Program-made: the position numbers and the translations under genes
Source of the DNA: Trichomonas vaginalis G3
Taxonomy: Eukaryota > Parabasalia > Trichomonadida > Trichomonadidae
Length of the DNA: 64,000 nucleotides
Assembly: GCF_026262505.1 (NCBI RefSeq)
Contig: NC_067203.1
Coordinates: forward strand, 21,247,411 to 21,311,410
Reading direction: 5' to 3'
Notes under the pieces: model-generated
Seen by the model: the letters and a program-made list of their open reading frames with translations, nothing else
Database searches by the model: none
What the model was told of the DNA's origin: nothing
Part shown: piece after piece, positions 1 through 9,222 of the stretch
Position numbering within the stretch: the first letter of the stretch is position 1
Layout: each line of letters opens with the position of its first letter

Positions 1-36
1 ATTTAAATTGTAAATGCCATTAATTTGAACTGGGTA

Positions 37-135
37 TTTACTTATAATGTCGAACGTTACTCCAAAAATGAATTTAACGTTAATTATTTTTGTTGTTTAT
101 TTTATTATTGTAATTCACAATTAATCTATATATAT
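37..135. repeat. 99-bp direct repeat, copy 1
   Basis: This stretch is repeated at 518-616 without a mismatch that I can see, at an offset of 481 bp. The matching block begins TTACTTATAATGTCG and ends in a TATATAT run. The 382 bp between copies contain no open frame. It could be the ends of a short non-autonomous element or a tandem duplication whose second unit was cut short. No target-site duplication is evident. Confidence 0.9.
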
Positions 136-517
136 TAAATTGTCACTTTTGTAAAAACGATAGGTATTGAATGCATTTAGCGGTTTTTGATTTTGAAAGA
201 ATTTTGAAAATGCACCTTAAATTAATAAATTATGAGGGTCTGTGAAAAATCTAGAGAATTCTCTAAACTGTAAGATAAGGTTTTCAGATGTCCAATTGAG
301 ATGTATCTTAATCTGGAATTCAGATCACTTCACTAAAAAAATAGGATAGTTAATCGATATTGACCAAAGCGCACAAGTAATCTGATAATATAATTGAGAA
401 ACCACATAGAATTAATTAAATTGATTTAGGAAAAAGACGAGACTTTCAAAGAAAGGTGGCATTTTTCCAGAATGTTCCTTCCTTGGAAAAAGCGTAACTT
501 TCGAGGGTGGGATCAAT

Positions 518-616
518 TTTACTTATAATGTCGAACGTTACTCCAAAAATGAATTTAACGTTAATTATTTTTGTTGTTTATTTTATTATTGTAATTCACA
601 ATTAATCTATATATAT
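518..616. repeat. 99-bp direct repeat, copy 2
   Basis: Second copy of the block at 37-135, in the same orientation. After it the sequences diverge: copy 1 continues into a TGTCACTTTT stretch, copy 2 into A-rich DNA. The remainder up to the first gene (617-897) is AT-rich with nothing recognisable. Confidence 0.9.
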
Positions 617-897
617 ATTAAAAAAAATAGTTTCTGAAAAGTATCAAATATTTAAAAAAAAAACATTTGTCTTAGAACAAATCCAAACTTTTTTTTTCAA
701 ATATTTGCATTCAAACGGAAATTTCAGAAATATACTACTATTTGTTTACTGAGTGTATATTTCATAAGTCCGAAAATCAACAACTTTATTCTCACAAAAA
801 TTGTGGAATACGAATAGAATTCGAAATTTCGAAAAATCTAAGATAAAATACCTTTGTAGATGTAGCTACGATATTCCTCTGAAAAATTGTTAAAGTG

Positions 898-904
898 TCA
901 CTTT
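898..904 (+). promoter_or_regulatory. Inr core promoter (TCACTTT)
   Basis: TCACTTT matches the trichomonad initiator TCA(+1)Y(T/A). The predicted start is A900, giving a 17-nt 5' leader before the ATG at 917. Family knowledge: this element is recognised by IBP39 and directs Pol II in trichomonads. Confidence 0.75.
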
Positions 905-916
905 CCAAAAAAATTT

Positions 917-1225
917 ATGGACAGTAACAAGCCAGATTTCGAGCCGCAGTTTCACCGTAATGCGTTCCTCGAAGTTCTTGGCGAATTCAAACCTTTCATC
1001 ATAATGCTCGCTTCGTGCTTGACAGGAATGTTCCTTCTCTACCGCGCGCATGTTCATTCGTGCTCTTTCCTCGGCCAGATTATTCTTTACTTTACGGGAT
1101 GCGTACTACTTCTTCCTTCATTATTGTTATTTTTTATGCTCTATCAAGATCTCTTGAAGCCACGTAATATTGTTTTTTACGCCGAAAGCCAAGAAGGCTC
1201 GGAAGCTAACCATGAAACTGTATAA
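917..1225 (+). CDS. Small two-helix membrane protein, unknown
   Basis: A 102-residue protein. The start is set at the ATG at 917 rather than the upstream in-frame TTG, because a textbook Inr lies 17 nt upstream of the ATG. The N-terminal ~25 residues are polar (MDSNKPDFEP). Two hydrophobic segments follow, at about residues 26-45 (FIIMLASCLTGMFLLY) and 54-79 (LLLPSLLLFFML), with a short hairpin between them. The C-terminal tail is acidic and polar. The pattern suggests a helical-hairpin integral membrane protein of the ER or another internal membrane, but I recognise no family. The stop codon is TAAA, matching the trichomonad poly(A) signal that overlaps stop codons. It is a stand-alone gene, convergent with the uS2 gene on the other strand. 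Confidence 0.7.
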   Translation: MDSNKPDFEPQFHRNAFLEVLGEFKPFIIMLASCLTGMFLLYRAHVHSCSFLGQIILYFTGCVLLLPSLLLFFMLYQDLLKPRNIVFYAESQEGSEANHETV

Positions 1226-1759
1226 ATTTATAAATAAACTGTTCTGTCTGTATTTTGTTTAGGAAAATATTACGCTTTTTTACCTAAATTTTTTTCAGCC
1301 ATATAATTTTTCGTGTAAAACCCCACACATTTGAATTTATTAATGTTACCTCATTTATATGACAATAATTTATGATTATCTCATTAATTTTTCCAGATGG
1401 TTTTTTATCAGTACTTTTGAATGAAAATTCCAATAAATACAAGACTGAGAACTCATATCAATTGATTTTAGGCCAGAGATAATCTGATCATGGATAGAAC
1501 TGATAATGGAGCTCTATTGTATCATGGAAATGCAATCATTCTTGAAATCTCATTCAAATTAACTTCAATTTTCTGCTCAAAGTGATCATATTATAGAAAT
1601 TTCAAAAGCAGAGAAAGTACGTCGGTATTTGAAGAGACCGAACCATTGAAATAGAAAAAATAAGAAATTGTATTTTGAATTATTTTTTTCTTTATTGTAA
1701 TTGAAATAAAAAGAATTACGATTGTCGAAACATGACTGTATTATATTTAGGATAAAGAT
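1226..1759. other. Intergenic, nothing recognised
   Basis: AT-rich spacer between convergent genes. It should hold the 3' ends of both transcripts. I see no ORF, repeat or structured element. Confidence 0.6.
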
Positions 1760-2530
1760 TTAGGCATCCCATTCCTGCTTGTTTTCCCACTCTTCGTTTG
1801 TGGCACCAGCCTTGATTTCAGCCTTTGGAACGGCAGCGTTGATGATAGCGCCTTCCTCGGAGACTGTCTCTTCACCTTCTGCTTCAAGAGCCTCGGCGAT
1901 CTTGGCTTCATCAGCAGCATCACGGTAGAAGAAGAGATCTGGAAGGACAGACCACTCCTGTGTGCGTGTAAGGGCACCACGGAGGCGGAGAACCTCACGT
2001 GTGAGGAGCCACATTACAAGACCCATGGAGTTTTTGTTCTTTGTGTTGCATGGGATGACGCAGTCAACGTAGTCGAGGTGAGCATCTGTATCGCAAAGAG
2101 CAATGCATGGGATGTTAGCGTAGGCGGCTTCGTGAACGGCCTGGGAGTCTGTGTTTGGATCGCAGACGATCATTAGGCGTGGTTCGCAGAAGTTCTTGAT
2201 GGAGTAGTTTGTGAAGAGACCTGGTGTGAAACGCTGCTCAACGTAGTTAGCGCCAAGGAATTCGGCGAATTTGTGGACAGCACGTGTACCGAAGGACTTT
2301 GTGGAGATGGCAAGAACATCCTTTGGTTCTTCAACGGCGTAGATCATACGAGCAGCAAGTTTGATCTTCTCGTATGTCATGGCGAGGTTGATAACATGTG
2401 TTCCATCCTTTCTGCATGTGAAGACGTATGGCTTCATTCCGAAGGAAAGATTTGTGGAGCCGAGGTAAACCTTAGCAGCAAGCATCATCTTGATCACGGC
2501 TTCGCGATCAGCAGCGGCAGCAGAAGACAT
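1760..2530 (-). CDS. RPSA: 40S ribosomal protein SA (uS2)
   Basis: A 256-residue protein of the eukaryotic uS2/SA family, a structural component of the small ribosomal subunit head in the cytosol. The N-terminus (MSSAAAADREAVIKMMLAAK) and the segments HKFAEFLGANYVEQRFTPG, LMIVCDPNTDSQAVHEAAYAN and IPCIALCDTDA are diagnostic of the family. The length fits a uS2 core (about 210 residues) plus a short acidic tail (EALEAEGEETVSEEGA) and a final NEEWENKQEWDA, the tryptophan-containing tail typical of eukaryotic SA proteins. I chose the ATG at 2530; an in-frame ATG at 2551 would add MVGPFFL but lies upstream of the CCTTT start-site motif. Codon use is strongly biased (GC-ending), as expected for a highly expressed gene. 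The stop is TAAA. Confidence 0.95.
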   Translation of the reverse strand: MSSAAAADREAVIKMMLAAKVYLGSTNLSFGMKPYVFTCRKDGTHVINLAMTYEKIKLAARMIYAVEEPKDVLAISTKSFGTRAVHKFAEFLGANYVEQRFTPGLFTNYSIKNFCEPRLMIVCDPNTDSQAVHEAAYANIPCIALCDTDAHLDYVDCVIPCNTKNKNSMGLVMWLLTREVLRLRGALTRTQEWSVLPDLFFYRDAADEAKIAEALEAEGEETVSEEGAIINAAVPKAEIKAGATNEEWENKQEWDA

Positions 2531-2537
2531 TAGAAAA

Positions 2538-2543
2538 AAAGGG
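2538..2543 (-). promoter_or_regulatory. M5-like CCCTTT start-site motif of the uS2 gene
   Basis: On the minus strand CCCTTT followed by a T run lies about 8 nt before the ATG, and no TCAYW Inr is present. Known for T. vaginalis: genes lacking Inr can use M5 (CCTTT) at the transcription start. The L27e gene here has the same arrangement. Confidence 0.5.
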
Positions 2544-3450
2544 CCGACCATACTATTTCAAAATCAGAAGTTAGGCCAAAAAAATCTTGAAATTCAAAAT
2601 AAACTGCATTAATATATTTGTTATATGGAAAATTATATAAATAATAATGAAATGGAATTCAAAAATGGGATTTTAAATTCCGTTTTGATGAAAAATCCTG
2701 AAATCATGATCATTCCATTATGATAACTTTTAGATGTCACGATGTGATGATGGTTATCTAATTCATTATGGTTGTAATCGTTAATTAAAGGTATTTTTAA
2801 AAATGTTAACATTAAAAGCATTCATCAATCATGCCTTCCCTTAACATAGGAGTGAATATGATAATACTAAGTTATTTTATAATAAAACTTATATATTTAT
2901 CACTTAAATCTAAAATTAATTTGATGACAGTTTTTGTGATACTAAGCAATAGCTACAACGAAATCTATGGGAGCTTAATGAGCATGATATTTAAATCAAA
3001 AAGTGAAAATTAGCCCTGACCAAACCAACATTTATCCACTGTTTTAACTTTTCAAGTCAATCAGTTTTTGATGTTTTTTATTAAAATAGCAACTTAAATA
3101 CATTAAAAATTGCTTCAATTTAAGTTATTTGACTTTAATTGATCTGAATTTCTATAAACTTACGATTGTTTTATTAAATTTTGTTAGAAAATGGGCTAAG
3201 AAATTGTTTTGTACGTTGATTTGTTTGAGTCGCGTGAAAATTTTCGTCATTTTGATGTGGCAAGTGTCATTTTCATTAAATAATCTATATGATGACTGAA
3301 ATCAAGAAAAAATTGAAATTGGATATAACGGTTTTCTAATCAAATTGGGAGTCGCGTTAAATATAATTTAACTTAAATTTGATTTACATCCTAAATCATA
3401 CATATATTAAATTCAATTGATTCAGAAAAAATATAAATCAAAAATCACGA
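2544..3450. other. Intergenic upstream of first choline-transporter-like gene
   Basis: About 0.9 kb of AT-rich DNA. The only structure I find is at about 3230-3390, a diverged copy of the unit tandemly repeated upstream of the second transporter gene (core ATTGGGAGTCGCG at about 3343-3355). Two short ORFs (2633-2821 minus, 2831-3013 plus) are rejected as chance. Confidence 0.6.
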
Positions 3451-5259
3451 ATGACAGCTCCTTATCAAGATGATAGTGCTGCCGTTCCCCAAGGAAATAG
3501 TCCAGAAGTTCAGCCAGTAATTCCTTTCATCCAACCACAAGTGCAGCAAAATCCACAATTGCAATGTTACCCTCAAATTCAAGGATATGTACCTCAGCCA
3601 CCTGGAGGTATGGCTCAGGCACCTCCACCACCACCTCCGCCTGGTTGGGTACCTCCACCACCACCAGGATGGACACCACCACCAAATTATCGTATGGAAG
3701 ATTACATTCCAAGAGATTACAATCCAGAAACATATCATTATGAGCAGCACTATCAAGAATTCCCACAATATCAACAACAACCATTAATTGGCTCAAATGT
3801 TATTCAACAACCAGTAATGGTACTACCAGATGGAAGAGAAATCAAGCCAGAACCAGATCAAAGTACATGGTATACAGTCACATTTGAAGAGACAAAATAT
3901 ACCGCATATTGGAACAGCTATGAATCATTCGAACCTAAGAACTACAGAGAAAACTCAACACATGAGAAGAAATGGAATGATTGGCCATTTGCCATTATAT
4001 TCCTTATTGTATTTTTGATCAACATTATTCTTGGTATTATTGGTATGACGAAGATTTCAGATTACCAAGGACCTTCTTTGAACAAAAAAGCACTTGCTTC
4101 CAGCACTGATGATGACCCCTACTCCTACGCCAATGCTGTTCTCGATGATTTTGGGACTGCTATGAAGAAAGGCCTATTTTCTGCAATTGGCTATGCATTG
4201 CTTTTCAATGTTCTTCACGGTTTATACGCGATATTCTTACCATCAGTTTACATCAAGTTTTCATTTGTTATACCATTCATATTGACACTAATTGTATGTG
4301 TTATTCTCACAATTATTACAAAGATTTGGTATTGCATGATTCCTGCAGGCATTGATCTAATATTTACTCTTTGTTGCTGCTACTGTTTCCACAGTTTACT
4401 TCCACTTGCAATCTCTATTTTCAAGCAGGCAATAAAGGTTACACTCAAGTATCCTGGTCTCATTCTCGCCAACGTTGTACAGGGAATCATTACAGCTGCT
4501 TATATAATTTTCATGGTGTGTGAAATTATTGGAACCTTCTGTGCAGGTTGGAATTTCGTAGCTTACATTTGGGTTATTTTCTCCGCTTATTGGTTCACTT
4601 ATACAAATAAATTCGTGGAAATTTTAATTACTGCAGGTGTCGCAGGAACACATTATTTCCTTCTTGATACAGAATACATGCCAAAGTCACCAACACTTGA
4701 ATCCACAAAGCGCGCAACAACAACATCATTTGGATCAGCATGCAAGGGTGGTTTGATTGTTGCTATCATTGAACTTCTTGAATATTTAGCTGAAAACACC
4801 GATGGCGGTTGTCTTAGGTGCATTGCTCTTTGCATTTTGTGCTGCTTAAGATCAATCGTTGAAATTATCACTCATTACGGTTTGATCTATTGCGCTTTAT
4901 ATGGTATTCCATACTGGGATGGTTGCAAGAGATTCATTGAAGCAACTAAAACACATGCCTTCAGAACTCTTCTTGATGGCGTACTCATTAGATATTGCAT
5001 GAGCTACACAATTCTTGTGTTTGCAATTCTTTTGTTCATCGTTGGTTTCGCAACTGCCATCAGTTTCTCAGATTATATGTTCTTAAGTTTGATGTGTGGT
5101 CTCGAATGCCTATTGTTCTTCTCCCTCGTTATTGAAATCATTTGTGGTAACTTCTGCACAATTTGTGATACACTTTTCGTATGTTTCGGAGAGTGCCCAT
5201 TCAGAATGAAAGTTATTGATAACGAATTTTACGAATTAACTTGGAAAGAGATATGGTAG
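3451..5259 (+). CDS. Choline transporter-like protein (CTL/SLC44, Pns1 type), copy 1
   Basis: A 602-residue membrane protein. Residues 1-125 are a cytosolic, Pro/Gln-rich tail with a PPPPPPP and PPPPPGWTPPP core. Residues ~130-175 (STWYTVTFEE, EKKWNDWPFAIIFL) lead into the first membrane span, and WNDxPFA is typical of Pns1/CTL proteins. Roughly ten hydrophobic helices follow. The C-terminal third carries the CTL signature region (FLLDTEYMPKSPTLESTKRA, then ATTTSFGSACKGGLIVAIIE) and ends in FGECPFRMKVIDNEFYELTW. The family mediates choline-type transport, but several members have unproven substrates, so the substrate is inferred. It is followed 1.4 kb later by a close paralogue in the same orientation, so this is a tandem duplication. 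The stop is TAG with a TAAA directly after it. Confidence 0.85.
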   Translation: MTAPYQDDSAAVPQGNSPEVQPVIPFIQPQVQQNPQLQCYPQIQGYVPQPPGGMAQAPPPPPPPGWVPPPPPGWTPPPNYRMEDYIPRDYNPETYHYEQHYQEFPQYQQQPLIGSNVIQQPVMVLPDGREIKPEPDQSTWYTVTFEETKYTAYWNSYESFEPKNYRENSTHEKKWNDWPFAIIFLIVFLINIILGIIGMTKISDYQGPSLNKKALASSTDDDPYSYANAVLDDFGTAMKKGLFSAIGYALLFNVLHGLYAIFLPSVYIKFSFVIPFILTLIVCVILTIITKIWYCMIPAGIDLIFTLCCCYCFHSLLPLAISIFKQAIKVTLKYPGLILANVVQGIITAAYIIFMVCEIIGTFCAGWNFVAYIWVIFSAYWFTYTNKFVEILITAGVAGTHYFLLDTEYMPKSPTLESTKRATTTSFGSACKGGLIVAIIELLEYLAENTDGGCLRCIALCILCCLRSIVEIITHYGLIYCALYGIPYWDGCKRFIEATKTHAFRTLLDGVLIRYCMSYTILVFAILLFIVGFATAISFSDYMFLSLMCGLECLLFFSLVIEIICGNFCTICDTLFVCFGECPFRMKVIDNEFYELTWKEIW

Positions 5260-5365
5260 TAAAAAATTAAGTTTATTTTTAATAACCTCATATTTTTATT
5301 CATCATAACTCTGATTTCCTTTAAAATCGAGATAAAAAATCTAAATTTTCATTTATTAAATCAGG

Positions 5366-5610
5366 ATGGTAACAAAACTTTGCGGCTAATTTGCTACCAT
5401 TTTTGAAAGTTGTTTTTGGCATCCCCCATAGTTAGAGGGGACTTGGGTCTTTCAAAAATTTAATCACTCTGCTTTCCAAGAGCTCCAGAGCTCCCAACCC
5501 TACGAGATGCGGCTATTGAACTCCTGAATCTGTATCAACAGAGACCATTTTCCATTGGACGGCTGATGATCAGAAGATGGAGGCAGTCATTCTGCCTCAT
5601 CAGGAGCTCT
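5366..5610. ncRNA. Candidate structured non-coding RNA
   Basis: This stretch is clearly more GC-rich than its flanks and holds three successive foldbacks. ATGGTAACAAA (5366-5376) pairs with TTTGCTACCAT (5390-5400), 10 of 11 bases. TTTTTGAAAG (5400-5409) pairs perfectly with CTTTCAAAAA (5449-5458) and encloses a CCCC/GGGG pair. AGAGCTCC (5479-5486 or 5487-5494) pairs with GGAGCTCT (5603-5610) and encloses GAGGCAG (5580-5586) / CTGCCTC (5592-5598). No long ORF is present. I could not match it to RNase P, MRP, SRP or a spliceosomal RNA. Orientation is unknown, and it may instead be an eroded repeat. Confidence 0.4.
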
Positions 5611-5951
5611 AGTATTCCCATTTATCGATTAGGAACTATGAATCTTTTAATTTTCTATTAATTATAGCTTGTACCCAAGTTATTCATTTTCAAAATAATA
5701 ATTATTTGGACTCAATCCAGAAATCTTATATAATTGGAACTATATTATATTTCTCTAGAGTTCCAATGATCTTCCCCCAGAGTTTGATTTAACCCTCACT
5801 AAAAAATATCTTTACGTTGTCAAAAAAATTGAAATCTGACACATTACAACTTTACAAAACTATTTTTGTAAAAAACACTAATGAAATCTGTATATAAATG
5901 AGAATCATTTCTAATATTTCCTATCAGCATGTTTATAAGATTAACATCCAC

Positions 5952-6555
5952 TTTATTTCATAATATCTTATAGATTTGGCCATTTTATTGTTACTGAGTC
6001 ATTTTATGAAATTTTTGTGATGATATATGTATTTTGCATTAAATATGGATACGATAATCATGGAAAAATTTAAAATTAGATTTGATGGTTTAGTACTCAA
6101 TTTGAAAGTCGCAAGAAATTATTTTTAGTTAAACTCTCTCTATTTCATAATGTCTTGTAAATTTGGACCTTTTTATCGTTACTGTGGCATTTTTTCAATT
6201 ATCTTTGCCATTATTTATAAAATTTTTGGGATTGTATATGCATTTTGCATTTGGTAATGAATGCGATAACTGAAATCACTAAAAAAATTAAAATCGGAGT
6301 TAACGGTTTAGTTCTCAAAATGAAAGTCGCAAGAGATTTTTCTAGTGAATTTCTCTGGATTTTATAATGTCTTATCGATTTGAGCTTTTTTTATTGTCAA
6401 GGAGTCATTTTATTAATATTTTTTGGATGATATATGCACTTTTCATTAACTATATGAATCGATAACTTAAATCAACTGAAAATTTAAAATTAGCTTCGGC
6501 GGTTTAGTTCTCAAATTGAAAGTCGCAAGAGCTTTAATTTTAGTTAAATTTGATT
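5952..6555 (+). repeat. Three tandem promoter-like units of ~190-217 bp
   Basis: Three diverged copies start at about 5952, 6141 and 6358. Each begins near TTTCATAATGTCTT. Each ends with a conserved block close to GGTTTAGTTCTCAAA followed by TGAAAGTCGCAAGAG (about 6087-6115, 6305-6335 and 6501-6531). A fourth, more diverged copy lies upstream of the paralogous gene at about 3230-3390. The array ends about 85 bp before the second transporter's ATG, so it looks like a duplicated 5' regulatory region rather than a mobile element. Confidence 0.75.
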
Positions 6556-6639
6556 TATACCTTATAACATGCTTATATTATTTCAATTAGTTCAGAATTA
6601 TTTGTCAAGTATTATAAAAGTAAAAAGTAAAAACTCATA

Positions 6640-8445
6640 ATGACATCTCCGTATCAAGAAGATAGTGACTCCAATCCTAAAGAAGAAAACCATCCATCAA
6701 GTCCTTACACACAACCACAGAATCAGCAAAATTCACAACCACAAGAGTATCCTCAAATTCAAGGATATGCACCGCCGCCACCTGGAGGTATGGCTCAGGC
6801 ACCTCCACCACCACCTCCGCCTGGTTGGGTACCTCCACCACCACCAGGATGGACACCACCACCAAATTATCGTATGGAAGATTACATTCCAAGAGATTAC
6901 AATCCAGAAACATATCATTATGAGCAGCACTATCAAGAATTCCCACAATACCAGCAACAGCCATACAACGGCGAATTCTATATTCCGCAACCAGCAATGG
7001 TGACAGCAGATGGAAGAGAAATCAAGCCAGAACCAAATCAAAGTACATGGTATGCAGTTACATACGAAGAAACGCAATATACCACATACTGGAACAGTTA
7101 TGAATCTTTCGAACCTCAGAACTACAGAGAAAACTCAACCCATGAGAAGAAATGGAACGATTTGCCATACGCTATTATATTCCTTATAGTCCTCTTGATC
7201 AACATTATTTTTGGTATTGTTGGTATGGTCAAGGCCGGCAATTTCCAAAAAGGATTTGCATATAACCGACAAGGACTTGCTTATGGCGACGATGATAGTA
7301 ATTCTACATACACATATAGAAGTTTCGATGACTGGCAGACTGCTATGAAGAAAAGCGTATTTTCTGCAATCGGTTATGCATTACTTTTCAATGTTCTTCA
7401 CGGTTTATACGCAATATTCTTGCCAGCAGTTTACATCAAGCTTGCTTTTGTTATACCATTCATATTGACACTAATTGTATGTGTTATTCTCACAGTTATT
7501 ACAAAAATCTTTTATTGTATGATTCCTGCAGGTGTTACCCTATTATTGACTGCCATTTGCTGCTGCTGTTGCTACAATGAACTTCCAATTGCTATCTCCG
7601 TATTTAAAGTGGCAACAAGGGTTACACTCAAGTATCCTGGTCTCATCCTCGCCAATATTGTACAAGGAATTATTATAGATGTTATTACAATTTTCGTAGT
7701 ATTCGAAATTATTGGAATCTTCTGCATAGGTTGGAATTATGTAGCTTACATTTGGGTTATTTTCTCCGCTTATTGGTTCTATTATACAAATGAATTCGTA
7801 GAAGTTTTAATTACTGCAGGTGTCGCAGGAACACATTATTTCCTTCTTGATACAGAATACATGCCAAAGTCACCAACTCTTGAATCCACAAAGCGCGCAA
7901 CAACAACATCATTTGGATCAGCATGCAAGGGTGGTTTGATTGTTGCTATCATTGAACTTCTTGAAGATGCAGCTGAAGATTCTGACAATGGTTGTATTAA
8001 GTGCATTGCTCTTTGCATATTATGCTGCTTAAGGTATATCATTGAAATTATCACTCATTACGGTTTGATCTATTGTGCTTTATATGGTATTCCATTCTGG
8101 GATGGCTGCAAGAGATTCATTGAAGCTGCTAATACACATGCTTTTAGAACTATTTTCGACGGCGTGATTATTAGATATTGCATGTCCTACACAATTCTTG
8201 TGTTCGACATTCTATTGTTCATTGTTGGCTACGCTACATCTCGAAGGTTCACAAATGATATATTCTTAAATATACTTTGTGGAATCGAATGCATCATGTT
8301 CTTCTCCGTCATTATTCAAACCATTTGTGGTAACTTCTGCACAATCTGCGATACACTTTTCGTATGCTTCGGAGAATGCCCATTCAGAATGAAAGTTATT
8401 GATAACGAATTTTATGAATTAACTTGGAAAGAGTTATGGAAGTAA
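6640..8445 (+). CDS. Choline transporter-like protein (CTL/SLC44, Pns1 type), copy 2
   Basis: A 601-residue paralogue of the gene at 3451-5259, with the same architecture: Pro/Gln-rich cytosolic tail, EKKWNDLPYAIIFL entry into the first span, about ten hydrophobic helices, the TEYMPKSPTLESTKRA segment and a C-terminus reading GECPFRMKVIDNEFYELTW. The proline-rich stretch is identical to copy 1 at DNA level for 174 bp (3597-3770 = 6777-6950). The extracellular loop after the first span (about residues 205-230) and helix-loop stretches near residues 300-345 differ freely. The most divergent loop is the one most likely exposed to the outside, which is compatible with diversification of a surface loop (inference). 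The stop is TAAA. The upstream region is the amplified unit array. Confidence 0.85.
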   Translation: MTSPYQEDSDSNPKEENHPSSPYTQPQNQQNSQPQEYPQIQGYAPPPPGGMAQAPPPPPPPGWVPPPPPGWTPPPNYRMEDYIPRDYNPETYHYEQHYQEFPQYQQQPYNGEFYIPQPAMVTADGREIKPEPNQSTWYAVTYEETQYTTYWNSYESFEPQNYRENSTHEKKWNDLPYAIIFLIVLLINIIFGIVGMVKAGNFQKGFAYNRQGLAYGDDDSNSTYTYRSFDDWQTAMKKSVFSAIGYALLFNVLHGLYAIFLPAVYIKLAFVIPFILTLIVCVILTVITKIFYCMIPAGVTLLLTAICCCCCYNELPIAISVFKVATRVTLKYPGLILANIVQGIIIDVITIFVVFEIIGIFCIGWNYVAYIWVIFSAYWFYYTNEFVEVLITAGVAGTHYFLLDTEYMPKSPTLESTKRATTTSFGSACKGGLIVAIIELLEDAAEDSDNGCIKCIALCILCCLRYIIEIITHYGLIYCALYGIPFWDGCKRFIEAANTHAFRTIFDGVIIRYCMSYTILVFDILLFIVGYATSRRFTNDIFLNILCGIECIMFFSVIIQTICGNFCTICDTLFVCFGECPFRMKVIDNEFYELTWKELWK

Positions 8446-9222
8446 AAAATTCATTTTAATAATTTCATATTTTTGTTCATCAAAATTCCAATTCTCTTCG
8501 ATTAAAGCTGTACAAACGAGAATCATATCCAATATTGCATATTGGAGTAAGATTAAATTACCAAATTTTGAAATCGAATTTTGTTTATAAGATTAAATCA
8601 CCAAGCACTTTCAATACGCTTCAACACTCAAGGGATATGTGTTTTTCTGACATAAAAATGAAAAAACATAGTCTGGACATGCAAACTTGGTATGTTTGGA
8701 GAAATTCACCAAGGAGAACTTCATTCAGGTGTCAAAAACAATTGCTTACAATCAAAAAATCCTCGAAGATTTTAAATATTGATATCTATTTTCATCAATC
8801 ACTTAATGTCCATTGTTTACAGTTAATGGCATTGCATATCATTAAATTCTAAAATATTTGAACATACTATGAATCGTTTTTGAAACTTATCAAAGTTTCA
8901 CACAATTTAATAATACTCCAACTATCATACACAGCAATTATTACCGTCATCTCATTATAAGAAGAAATGATCAATAAGATCTAAGATCTAACGAATTATT
9001 TACCCAATTCGAAAAATATTTTTAATAATAAATCCTTATTTGTGCATATTTTATACGTAATTGTAGAAAGAAAAAGAGGTAAGTGTTAAATCTAAAAATA
9101 CCTTAAAGCAGTCTAATCAATAAACAATTTGGTTTTTTAACATCGAATTTTGCTTGTCTTGGGCCATATTTTTCTTTTAATTTTTCATAATACGATAAAT
9201 CATATGCGTTATCAAGTAAAAT
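8446..9222. other. Intergenic, nothing recognised
   Basis: About 780 bp, AT-rich. A 105-codon frame at 8535-8852 opens on TTG, has no Inr and shows no protein-like composition, so I do not call it. Confidence 0.5.

Noticed and set aside
37-616. The 99-bp direct repeats as LTRs of a retroelement
   Set aside because: No TG...CA ends, no primer-binding site or coding sequence between them, and only 382 bp separate the copies.
2273-2533. 86-codon plus-strand frame opposite uS2
   Set aside because: Shadow of the ribosomal-protein gene, with no promoter or family.
2831-3013. 60-codon frame starting MPSLNIGVNM
   Set aside because: Ile/Leu/Ser-rich noise typical of AT-rich spacer; no convincing Inr.
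8535-8852. 105-codon frame behind the second transporter gene
   Set aside because: Opens on TTG, has no Inr and unstructured composition.
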